From the NCBI GenBank assembly GCA_947494325.1, contig CANLUS010000007.1, positions 178,164 to 242,163 on the forward strand: a DNA stretch of 64,000 bases. Reading direction: 5' to 3'. This DNA comes from an uncultured Flavobacteriaceae bacterium (lineage in GTDB: Bacteria; Bacteroidota; Bacteroidia; Flavobacteriales; Flavobacteriaceae). Below are positions 1-8,953 of this stretch, one piece after another. The translations under genes were made by a program, and so were the position numbers. The notes under the pieces were generated by a model. The model had not been told where the DNA came from, ran no database searches, and saw nothing but the letters and a program-made list of their open reading frames with translations. The first letter of the stretch is position 1; the number at the start of each line of letters is the position of its first letter.

Positions 1-290
1 TGGTTGACTAGCAAATTATTGCTCATGCCTTTAGTTAGTTGGTATTTGCCTCCTTTTATTTTATTGTTGTAATTCTTTTGTTCTGCGACCCATTTAAAAC
101 TATTGGTGTCTTTTAAAAAAGGACTGAGTAGTACTAAGGTTTCATCGAATGTTGCATTACTCGGAATATATACGAATCCATTTTCAACGATATTTCCTTT
201 GTATATCTTATTGTAATAAGAATAACCAATTGACGCGCCTACAATCGCGACCAGTAAAACTACAACTAAAAGTATTTTTTTTATCTTCAT
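1..290 (-). CDS. mltG: Endolytic murein transglycosylase MltG, N-terminal part (cut by window edge)
   Basis: I translated this reading frame by hand; only the first 96 or so residues lie in the window. It opens with a basic MKIKK start and one hydrophobic membrane anchor, followed by the YceG/MltG entry region ending in a KGGKYQLTKGMSNNLLV stretch, which matches the GrYxxxxGMsnneLv signature of the family. Known MltG enzymes sit in the inner membrane and cleave nascent glycan strands to end peptidoglycan polymerisation. Its ATG overlaps the TGA of the upstream acetyltransferase by four bases (ATGA at 287-290), so the two are translationally coupled, in an operon with dapF. The rest of the catalytic domain is outside the window, so the active-site glutamate cannot be checked. 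Confidence 0.88.
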   Translation of the reverse strand, partial: MKIKKILLVVVLLVAIVGASIGYSYYNKIYKGNIVENGFVYIPSNATFDETLVLLSPFLKDTNSFKWVAEQKNYNNKIKGGKYQLTKGMSNNLLVN

Positions 291-811
291 GAGTTGATAA
301 GTTGAAATAGAATTTCATCTTTAAATTGACCGTTTGAGTGAATCCATTCTTTTTTAGTGCCTATAGCTCTAAAGCCTTGATTTTTGAATAAAGACAAACT
401 ATGTTCGTTATCACTTATAATATTTGCAAATAATTGATGTAATTGCAAGGTTGTAAAACTATAAGGTATCAATAACGATAAAGCTGCCGATGCATACCCT
501 TTTTGTTGAGCAGATGATATTACTATAATTCCGACTCCGGCTCTTTGATGTTGCGGATTAAAGTCAAAAAGATCCAGTAAACCGACCGGTTCATTGGTAT
601 CATTCTCAACAATCATTAAGCGAAGTTGCTTCACCTCATATATATCTAAATGCGCGTTTGCTATATATTGCTCTAGCAAATGTCTCGAAAAAGGAGTTTG
701 TGTGCTACTCACTTCCCAAAAAGTACTATCATTCTCGATATCAAATAAAAAATCGATATCTGCTGGCTCTAAGGCTCTAAGATGGATATGTGCTCCTTTA
801 AGAATTTGCAT
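287..811 (-). CDS. GNAT family N-acetyltransferase (RimJ/SpeG-like)
   Basis: This 174-residue protein has a GNAT fold pattern: an N-terminal LRALEPADIDFLF strand-helix, a central GLLDLFDFNP strand, and the acetyl-CoA loop QQKGYASAAL around residue 103, followed by a NIISDNEHSLSLFKNQGF motif typical of RimJ/RimL and SpeG type enzymes. Such enzymes transfer acetyl from acetyl-CoA to an amine; SpeG-like members act on polyamines, RimJ-like members on protein N-termini. The substrate cannot be told from sequence. It lies 4 bases downstream of dapF and overlaps mltG by four bases, so it is co-transcribed with cell-wall genes, which could be a conserved but unexplained association. Confidence 0.85.
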   Translation of the reverse strand: MQILKGAHIHLRALEPADIDFLFDIENDSTFWEVSSTQTPFSRHLLEQYIANAHLDIYEVKQLRLMIVENDTNEPVGLLDLFDFNPQHQRAGVGIIVISSAQQKGYASAALSLLIPYSFTTLQLHQLFANIISDNEHSLSLFKNQGFRAIGTKKEWIHSNGQFKDEILFQLINS

Positions 812-815
812 GCTG

Positions 816-1595
816 TTAAATATCTATTGTACCAGTAAATACTAAGGTTGCTGCTCCCTTTAAAAACACATTTTTATAGTTATTATTGTGAGTTTCGAAA
901 GAAACTTCTAATTGTCCTCCAGGAGTGTCAAGTAGAATCATATTACTTGTAGTTTTTCTCGCTTTATGCGAAGCAATTGCCACGGCAGTAACACCAGTAC
1001 CACAACTTAGTGTTTCGTCTTCGACTCCTCTTTCGTATGTACGAACCTTAAAAGTGTTTTTATTAGTTTGCTCAACAAAATTAATGTTACTCCCTTCTTC
1101 AAAATATGGAGCGCCAAAACGTAATTTACGCCCGGTTATTTTTACATTTACATCACTTACATTTTTAACAAAAGTGACATGATGAGGAGAACCAGAGTCT
1201 AAAAATAGATGATCATCAAATTGATCAATGGTCTCAACATCAATCATTTTTAAACTAACAATAGCATCTTCAATGGTGGCTTGATGCAATCCGTCAATGG
1301 CTTCAAAAGAAGTTCTTTGAACGATAATGCCAAGTAATTTGGCAAAAGCTACTAAACACCGTCCGCCATTACCACACATGGTGCTTGTATTACCATCCGC
1401 ATTGTAATACACCATTTTAAAATCACCAATTGTCGAATTTTCTAGAAGGATAAAGCCGTCAGCGCCAATCCCAAATCTTCGGTCGCACAGTTGCGCCACA
1501 AGTTTGGTATTATTTTTGTCGAATATTTCTTTGCGATTATCGATTAGAATAAAATCATTTCCAGTTCCTTGGTATTTGTAAAATGTAAGCTGCAT
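816..1595 (-). CDS. dapF: Diaminopimelate epimerase
   Basis: DapF converts LL- to meso-diaminopimelate, the last precursor step before lysine and the peptidoglycan cross-linking residue. The 259-residue length fits the family. The two catalytic cysteines are visible: Cys74 in STMCGNGGRC and Cys197 in LSCGTGVTA. The N-terminal YQGTGNDFILID motif is also diagnostic. It is the first gene of a minus-strand operon with the GNAT and mltG genes. A -7 promoter element (1603-1610) is only seven bases upstream of the ATG, so the leader would be very short. dapD of the same pathway is elsewhere in this window (48173-48988), hence the pathway genes are scattered. Confidence 0.97.
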   Translation of the reverse strand: MQLTFYKYQGTGNDFILIDNRKEIFDKNNTKLVAQLCDRRFGIGADGFILLENSTIGDFKMVYYNADGNTSTMCGNGGRCLVAFAKLLGIIVQRTSFEAIDGLHQATIEDAIVSLKMIDVETIDQFDDHLFLDSGSPHHVTFVKNVSDVNVKITGRKLRFGAPYFEEGSNINFVEQTNKNTFKVRTYERGVEDETLSCGTGVTAVAIASHKARKTTSNMILLDTPGGQLEVSFETHNNNYKNVFLKGAATLVFTGTIDI

Positions 1596-1602
1596 AATGG
1601 CG

Positions 1603-1610
1603 CAAATGTA
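1603..1610 (-). promoter_or_regulatory. Bacteroidota-type -7 element of dapF
   Basis: On the minus strand this reads TACATTTG, a match to the TAnnTTTG consensus of the Bacteroidota primary sigma factor. I do not see a TTG at the expected -33 spacing. The transcript would begin only a few bases before the dapF start codon. Confidence 0.5.
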
Positions 1611-1679
1611 AGGATAATTTGTAAGGTTTTGTTCCTGTTAAAGTATCGTTAAAGTGATTTTATTTTTATAATAATCTGT

Positions 1680-1687
1680 TATTTTTG
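1680..1687 (+). promoter_or_regulatory. Candidate -7 element of degP
   Basis: TATTTTTG matches TAnnTTTG and would leave a leader of about 55 bases before the degP ATG. No clear -33 TTG is seen. Upstream, GTTAAAGT occurs twice (about 1638-1654), which may be a regulator site but is not proven. Confidence 0.35.
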
Positions 1688-1745
1688 AATGTTATTTTGT
1701 CTAATGACAGTATAAGAGTTCATTAATTAATAAAAATTTAAGCAT

Positions 1746-3203
1746 ATGAAAAAAATAGCAAGTTTGATGTTGGCGTCTATTTTAGGAGGCAGCCTAGCCC
1801 TTGGAGGATATCTATTAATTACGGATACTTCAAATAATGATTCGATACAAGGCGAAGAAAAAAGCCCTACGATATTTCAAACTAAATATATTCCGACCGC
1901 CAAAGCGGCATTAGACGGAACGGCCATTGATTTTACCAGGGCGGCCGAAGAAACAATCAATGCAGTTGTACATGTTAAAAACAGAGCCTCTGCCAGATTG
2001 AGTCCATTGGAAGAATTTTTCTATGGTGATAATAGTAGAAGTTCGAAAGAAAAGTCGGTAGTAGGAGCAGGTTCAGGTGTTATAATTTCACCTGATGGGT
2101 ATATTATTACGAATAATCATGTGATAAAAGGCGCAGATGATTTAGAAATTGTATTGAACGATCAAAAGACGTACACCGCAGAGGTAATAGGTAAACACGA
2201 AGCCTCAGATATTGCTTTATTAAAAATTAATGCCTCCGAAGACTTACCCTATGTGCCTTTTGGTAATTCTGACGCTATTCAAGTAGGTGAATGGGTGTTG
2301 GCAGTTGGAAATCCGTTTAATTTAACATCAACAGTAACGGCCGGTATTGTGAGCGCGAAGGCAAGAAATATTGAATTACCAAGTCGTACGAATATGATAC
2401 GTTCTTTTATTCAAACTGACGCAGCGGTAAACCCAGGGAATAGCGGTGGTGCTTTGGTTAATGTACGAGGTGAGTTGATGGGGATAAATACCTTAATATC
2501 ATCTCAAACGGGATCGTATGTTGGATATTCGTTCGCAGTACCTTCTAATATAGCAAAGAAAGTGATTGATGATCTGATAGAATATGGGGATGTGAGAACG
2601 GCATATATTGGAATCAATTATTCAGATTTAAATTCTAAACAGGCAAAAGAAGAATTTGAGTTAAATGGAGTTTCTGAAGGTGTTTTAATTACTGGATTGA
2701 CAGATAACGGAGGAGCCGCAGAAGCGGGTCTGAAAGTAAATGATATAATTGTAAAAGCCGATTATATAGATGTAAATCGTTTCTCTGATTTGCAGGGTTT
2801 TTTAAGTACAAAACGACCTGGAGATGCTATTAGTATTACAGTTCTGCGAGAGGGAAAAGAAAAAGAATTTAAGGTGAATTTGAAGAATCAATTTGGCAAA
2901 TTAAGTATCGACAAATATGATTTCACAAAAGAGGCTTTAGGTGACTTAAAAGAAATACCTGCAAAGAAGGCAAAAGAATTTAAGATAAACTATGGATTGA
3001 TTTTTAGCGGTATGCTAAATGAACTACTAGTGCGTCAAGAAGTGCAAAAAGGAGATATTCTATTAAAAATTAACGAAAAGAAAGTCTACAGCATAGATGA
3101 TGTCGAAAATGAACTGCGTAAAAATAAAGGAAAGAGAGTCATTTTACAGGTGTTGAATCAAAAAGGATATGCTGAGTATATTCAAGCAATAGTGAGAAAT
3201 TAA
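1746..3203 (+). CDS. degP: Periplasmic serine protease of the DegP/HtrA family
   Basis: The 485-residue protein starts with a signal or anchor segment (residues about 7-25) and then a trypsin-like domain with the full catalytic triad: His125 in TNNHVI, Asp155 in ASDIALLKI and Ser233 in NPGNSGGALV. A first PDZ domain follows at about 290-385 (YIGINYSDLN to LREGKEKEF). The C-terminal region (about 405-485, GLIFSGMLNELLVRQEVQKG) looks like a second, more divergent PDZ. Family members degrade or refold damaged envelope proteins. The gene stands alone, with a strong hairpin terminator directly behind it (3224-3257), so it is probably a single-gene transcript. Confidence 0.95.
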   Translation: MKKIASLMLASILGGSLALGGYLLITDTSNNDSIQGEEKSPTIFQTKYIPTAKAALDGTAIDFTRAAEETINAVVHVKNRASARLSPLEEFFYGDNSRSSKEKSVVGAGSGVIISPDGYIITNNHVIKGADDLEIVLNDQKTYTAEVIGKHEASDIALLKINASEDLPYVPFGNSDAIQVGEWVLAVGNPFNLTSTVTAGIVSAKARNIELPSRTNMIRSFIQTDAAVNPGNSGGALVNVRGELMGINTLISSQTGSYVGYSFAVPSNIAKKVIDDLIEYGDVRTAYIGINYSDLNSKQAKEEFELNGVSEGVLITGLTDNGGAAEAGLKVNDIIVKADYIDVNRFSDLQGFLSTKRPGDAISITVLREGKEKEFKVNLKNQFGKLSIDKYDFTKEALGDLKEIPAKKAKEFKINYGLIFSGMLNELLVRQEVQKGDILLKINEKKVYSIDDVENELRKNKGKRVILQVLNQKGYAEYIQAIVRN

Positions 3204-3223
3204 AAACAGAAAAATACATGATT

Positions 3224-3257
3224 AAATTCCTTCGAAATTCCGAAGGAATTTTTTTTT
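3224..3257 (+). terminator. Rho-independent terminator of degP
   Basis: AAATTCCTTCG (3224-3234) pairs perfectly with CGAAGGAATTT (3241-3251) around a six-base loop, followed by a run of T to 3257. It separates degP from the downstream GAPDH. Confidence 0.85.
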
Positions 3258-3265
3258 GAAAAATG

Positions 3266-3297
3266 TTGTACGCAAACGTTTGAAATATGTACTTTTG
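3266..3297 (+). promoter_or_regulatory. Promoter of the N-extended GAPDH gene
   Basis: TTG at 3266-3268, a 21-base spacer, and TACTTTTG at 3290-3297 match the Bacteroidota -33/-7 consensus TTTG/TAnnTTTG. The start codon is 30 bases downstream. The spacer holds the palindrome described separately. Confidence 0.65.
3269..3282. promoter_or_regulatory. Candidate operator with AACGTT centre, inside the GAPDH promoter
   Basis: The spacer between the -33 and -7 boxes contains the perfect palindrome CAAACGTTTG (3273-3282) preceded by TACG. The shared pattern TACGnnAACGTTT recurs upstream of pfkA-gapA at 19292-19304. A central CG flanked by AA/TT is the usual form of LacI-family operators, and the location would let a bound protein block RNA polymerase. 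The regulator is not in this window. Confidence 0.45.
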
Positions 3298-3327
3298 CGA
3301 AAAAATTAAATCCAAAATTATAGTACA

Positions 3328-4773
3328 ATGTCTAGAGACGAATCCTATGAAAAAGAACTTGCTTTTCAAGCTGACAGAAGAAGAGCAACCGTTGAATTCA
3401 TAAATATTATTAGTGATCTTTGGTATGACAATACCATTGAATTGGTATTGTTCAGAAACCCGTTAATTGATAGAAAGGTAAGTGAGATTTTAAATTTACT
3501 CGAATATGCTGGTGATTTTGTTCAGAAACCCATTTCTATTTTCGATGCTGTTGAAATAGCAAGGGCCTTGAATCAATTAGACTTGCCACCTGCAAAACTT
3601 GATATAGGTAAATTAGCTTATGAATATCATTTAGATGATGATGCTGATAACTTGGTCGCATTCGTATCTGATAAATTAAAAGATGCGAAAAAATCAAATG
3701 GCATTGCTCCAAAAGATGTTGTTTTATACGGTTTTGGTAGAATTGGTCGTCTTTTGGCGCGCGAATTAATGAGTAGAACAGGAAAAGGAAAACAAATGCG
3801 TTTGCGTGCTATTGTAACGAGAGGTGAAATTAACGAAGCTGTTTTAGAAAAAAGGGCCTCGCTTTTGCGGAGTGACTCTGTGCATGGTGATTTTCCAGGT
3901 ACTGTAAAAGCTGATCTTGATAATAAAGCATTGATCATTGATGGTACGACCGTTTTTATGATTTCTGCAAATGCTCCTGAAGAAATTGATTATACGACCT
4001 ATGGTATCGATAATGCTTTGGTGGTTGATAATACGGGTGCATTTAGAGATAAAGAGGCTTTATCTCGTCACCTTATTGGAAAAGGTGTAAGTAAGGTATT
4101 ATTAACGGCTCCAGGTAAAGGTATTCCAAATATTGTTCATGGAGTAAATCATAATGAACACAATCCTGATAAAATTGATATCTTCTCAGCGGCTTCATGT
4201 ACAACGAATGCAATTACTCCAGTATTGAAGGTTCTCGAAGATAGTTTCGGCATTGCATCTGGGCATTTAGAAACGATTCATGCTTATACCAATGATCAGA
4301 ACCTAGTTGATAATATGCATAAGAAATACCGGAGAGGTAGGGCAGCAGCTTTGAATATGGTAATTACAGAAACTGGTGCCGGTAAGGCGGTGGCAAAAGC
4401 CTTACCCGTATTAGAAGGAAAGTTAACATCAAGTGCCATTCGTGTACCTGTACCAAACGGTTCTTTAGCAATTTTAAATTTACAATTAGATACGGCTACA
4501 ACAGTAGATGCAATCAATGCAACGATGAAAAAATATGCTTTGGAGGGTGATTTAGTTGAGCAAATTCGTTATTCAATTAATAATGAGTTAGTGTCTTCTG
4601 ATATTGTTGGTGTTGCTCAGCCTTCTATTTTTGATAGCAACGCGACTATTGTTTCACCTGATGGAAAAACGTGTGTTATTTATATTTGGTATGACAACGA
4701 ATATGGTTATAGTCATCAAGTAATTCGTTTAGCCAAACATATTTCCAAAGTAAGAAGATATACTTATTATTAA
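3328..4773 (+). CDS. Glyceraldehyde-3-phosphate dehydrogenase with long N-terminal extension
   Basis: The 481-residue protein carries a helical N-terminal extension of about 130 residues before a GAPDH core. The Rossmann motif is LYGFGRIGR (about 134-142), the catalytic cysteine is Cys291 in SAASCTTN and the paired histidine is His318 in TIHAYT; the C terminus has the family WYDNEYGY motif. The NAD-selecting aspartate after the second strand is missing (AIVTRGE instead of the AINDL seen in the second GAPDH), so I infer a changed cofactor preference, perhaps NADP. The second cysteine of the CTTNC motif is alanine here. It may serve gluconeogenesis or NADPH supply while gapA serves glycolysis, but that is inference. 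It is flanked by terminators and has its own promoter. Confidence 0.88.
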   Translation: MSRDESYEKELAFQADRRRATVEFINIISDLWYDNTIELVLFRNPLIDRKVSEILNLLEYAGDFVQKPISIFDAVEIARALNQLDLPPAKLDIGKLAYEYHLDDDADNLVAFVSDKLKDAKKSNGIAPKDVVLYGFGRIGRLLARELMSRTGKGKQMRLRAIVTRGEINEAVLEKRASLLRSDSVHGDFPGTVKADLDNKALIIDGTTVFMISANAPEEIDYTTYGIDNALVVDNTGAFRDKEALSRHLIGKGVSKVLLTAPGKGIPNIVHGVNHNEHNPDKIDIFSAASCTTNAITPVLKVLEDSFGIASGHLETIHAYTNDQNLVDNMHKKYRRGRAAALNMVITETGAGKAVAKALPVLEGKLTSSAIRVPVPNGSLAILNLQLDTATTVDAINATMKKYALEGDLVEQIRYSINNELVSSDIVGVAQPSIFDSNATIVSPDGKTCVIYIWYDNEYGYSHQVIRLAKHISKVRRYTYY

Positions 4774-4798
4774 GATAGTTCCTTATTAAGAAGAATTT

Positions 4799-4829
4799 AA
4801 AAAACCGAAACTTTAAGTTTCGGTTTTTT
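4799..4829 (+). terminator. Rho-independent terminator of the N-extended GAPDH
   Basis: AAAACCGAAACTT (4801-4813) pairs with AAGTTTCGGTTTT (4815-4827), giving a long hairpin with flanking A and T runs about 28 bases after the stop codon. Confidence 0.85.
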
Positions 4830-4892
4830 AAATTTATAACTTCGTTTATAAGGTTAATGTCATTTATTGGTGTTTAAAAGTATCAGAACTAG

Positions 4893-6968
<2,076 letters not shown>

Positions 6969-6970
6969 GT

Positions 6971-7639
6971 ATGAAATTTTTGATAAGAAATGGCGCATTG
7001 TTTCTTTTTTCGATTGCGGCGATCACCTATGGTTATGCTTATATGAATGAGTTTTTAAGCATTATGTATGTATCGAAATCACTTGTGATACCAATGCTTT
7101 CTACATATTATATTACAACGACCAAAAGAATTAGCAATCTGTTTTTATTGGGTCTTTTGTTCGCATTTTGTGGCAATTTAGTGCTGTTTAATTCTGGTCA
7201 AATTTTCTTTATACTTTCAATGGGGTGTGCACTTTTCTTTTTGCTAATTCACATGGTTTTGATTGCAACTTTAACAGGAGCCATTCGAACATATGAATTT
7301 TTAAAGATTTCGATTCCTTTTGTTATTGTGGTAGTTGGAAGTATTTACCTCATTTTTAATGGTGAAAATCAAATCAAAATTCTATTTTACGTTTTTGGAA
7401 CTGTACTCGGTATTTATCTTAGTTTCTCATATTATTTATTTCGAAAAAGAAATAACAACGCTACATTATTAAACTTAATAGGTGTTTTTGTTTTTCTGTT
7501 GTATTGCGTTTTTAAAGGCATTGAAGTTACTAAACAATCAAATGACATTTATACGGTAATCACCCTTTCTTTATACCCTATATTTTTGTTTTTGGTAACA
7601 AGAGCTTTGACTATTATAGACTTGGAAAAAGACAATTAA
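6971..7639 (+). CDS. YhhN/TMEM86-like membrane protein (lysoplasmalogenase family), copy 1
   Basis: The 222-residue protein is built of about eight hydrophobic segments. Its second and third segments (KSLVIPMLSTYYI, then LLFAFCGNLVLF) fit the YhhN/TMEM86 pattern of KPLlmPlL and FaLlGDxlL. In animals TMEM86 enzymes hydrolyse the vinyl-ether bond of lysoplasmalogens; the role of bacterial members is less clear. In this copy the conserved GD of the third segment reads GN, whereas the neighbouring paralogue keeps GD, so this copy may have lost or changed activity. It follows ligA by two bases. Confidence 0.7.
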   Translation: MKFLIRNGALFLFSIAAITYGYAYMNEFLSIMYVSKSLVIPMLSTYYITTTKRISNLFLLGLLFAFCGNLVLFNSGQIFFILSMGCALFFLLIHMVLIATLTGAIRTYEFLKISIPFVIVVVGSIYLIFNGENQIKILFYVFGTVLGIYLSFSYYLFRKRNNNATLLNLIGVFVFLLYCVFKGIEVTKQSNDIYTVITLSLYPIFLFLVTRALTIIDLEKDN

Positions 7640-7745
7640 AAGAGTTATAGGTATCGTTGTCATAAGTCTATTATTTTCGCCATCTCTATACCAAGAATGG
7701 TTATTGTTAGCTTATTTAATCCAGAGATATTTTGTTTTTATATAA
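7635..7745 (+). CDS. Possible 36-codon membrane micro-ORF with a non-ATG start
   Basis: Frame reading from an ATT at 7635 (overlapping the stop of the preceding gene) gives KRVIGIVVISLLFSPSL followed by YQEWLLLAYLIQRYFVFI and a TAA at 7743-7745. The composition, a basic start, a hydrophobic helix and a tryptophan/tyrosine-rich tail, looks like a real small membrane protein rather than chance intergenic sequence. There is no ATG, GTG or TTG in this frame after the preceding in-frame stop at 7617-7619, so either an ATT start is used, the start codon has mutated, or it is not coding. The rest of the 7640-7851 gap shows nothing else I recognise. Confidence 0.3.
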   Translation: MKRVIGIVVISLLFSPSLYQEWLLLAYLIQRYFVFI

Positions 7746-7875
7746 AACGATGCGTTTTAATAGCTACATAATTATCTATATTTTTGACGAAAATTGTAAT
7801 AATTTTTAAGTAACTTCGTTTCACAATTTTCTGTCACCGAAGTATTAAATTATGCGCTTTATGGGCGCTAGAAAA

Positions 7876-8550
7876 ATGAAATTTACTAATAAAGCCCTAC
7901 TATTAATAAGTTTTCTTATTGTATCCGCATTATATACATATGCTCATATGTATGATGTTATATGGTTAAAGTATTGGACAAAGCCCTTTCTGATGCCATT
8001 TTTGACTTTATTTTATATTACTATTGCCAAAAAAATAGACACGAAATTTATAATTGCGTTGTGCTTTGCATTTCTTGGTGATCTGTTATTTTTAAGTCAG
8101 AAAGAATCTTTTTTTATTTTAGGAATGAGTTGTTTTTTAATATTTATATTATTGAACATGATTATTATTTCAAATAGGATCGGAGAAATAAAATTAGCAA
8201 CTTTTTATCTTACTATATTACCTTTTATTTTAATCTGTATAGCGATTATTTCGGTGTATTTTGGAGATGTTGGCCTTATGAAGTTGTTATTTATCATCTA
8301 CGCCGGTGTGATAGGTTTGTATGGAGCTTTTTCACTTTATTGGTATGTTAAAGAACGAGATAAATGGGCCTTATTGAACTTAATCGGCGTGCTGTTCTTT
8401 TTTATTGCGGCGATAGGCAAAGGATTAAAAATGGTTGAAGGGCCCAAGGAGATCTATATAATAGTAAATATGACTTTTTACATAGCATCTATGCTATTGA
8501 TCTGTACGAGTTATGCAAATCATACGATTCGTCATGACATTAAAAAATGA
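7876..8550 (+). CDS. YhhN/TMEM86-like membrane protein (lysoplasmalogenase family), copy 2
   Basis: This polytopic protein is a paralogue of the gene 200 bases upstream: TKPFLMPFLTLFYITIAKK and LCFAFLGDLLFL align with the equivalent segments, and here the family GD motif is intact. About eight membrane helices are visible. I place the start at the ATG at 7876 (MKFTNKALLLIS) because it aligns with the MKFLIRNGALFLFS start of copy 1; an in-frame ATG at 7852 would add eight residues. The gene ends 11 bases before the convergent YbaB gene. A local gene duplication followed by divergence is the simplest origin. Confidence 0.72.
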   Translation: MKFTNKALLLISFLIVSALYTYAHMYDVIWLKYWTKPFLMPFLTLFYITIAKKIDTKFIIALCFAFLGDLLFLSQKESFFILGMSCFLIFILLNMIIISNRIGEIKLATFYLTILPFILICIAIISVYFGDVGLMKLLFIIYAGVIGLYGAFSLYWYVKERDKWALLNLIGVLFFFIAAIGKGLKMVEGPKEIYIIVNMTFYIASMLLICTSYANHTIRHDIKK

Positions 8551-8561
8551 TCATTTCATCT

Positions 8562-8885
8562 TTATTTAAATAGATCAAAACCCGGCATATTAGGCATACC
8601 ATCTTTAGCAGCGGCAGCCATTTCGGCATCATTGATAGCGCTTGCTTTGGTTAGAACATCGTTTAAGGCAAGAATTAAATAATCCTCTAAAGCTTCTTTA
8701 TCATGCAAAAGTGCATCGGCAATAGCAATTGTTTTAATCTCCCTGTTGGCAGTTGCCGTAACTTTAACTGCTCCTCCATTCGATTGGCTATCGACTAAAA
8801 CCGTATTCAATCGAAGTTTGGTTTCTTCAACTTTTTGTTGAGCTGCTTTGAGCTTTTGCATCATTCCAGAAATATCTCCAAACAT
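8562..8885 (-). CDS. YbaB/EbfC family nucleoid-associated protein
   Basis: YbaB proteins are small dimeric DNA-binding proteins, often linked to recR or DNA repair. The sequence has the family core [21 protein letters not shown] followed by a beta region with [17 protein letters not shown] and a C-terminal helix. I start it at the ATG ending at 8885, giving 107 residues, because an ATG further upstream would add eleven unrelated residues ([11 protein letters not shown]) outside the family pattern. It is not beside recR or dnaX here. It is divergent from the prolyl oligopeptidase gene with about 68 bases between the start codons. Confidence 0.85.
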   Translation of the reverse strand: MFGDISGMMQKLKAAQQKVEETKLRLNTVLVDSQSNGGAVKVTATANREIKTIAIADALLHDKEALEDYLILALNDVLTKASAINDAEMAAAAKDGMPNMPGFDLFK

Positions 8886-8953
8886 AATTATTAGTTGTTT
8901 TATAAGATGTGACTTCAAAATTACTACATTCGTTGTTCATAAAACCTAAAAAA

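Noticed and set aside
1638..1654. Repeated GTTAAAGT upstream of degP as a stress sigma site
   Set aside because: Two short repeats are too little evidence without a known consensus for this genus.
8909..8953. Start of the prolyl oligopeptidase at 8909
   Set aside because: The lipobox signal peptide begins at 8954; the added residues are unlike any signal.
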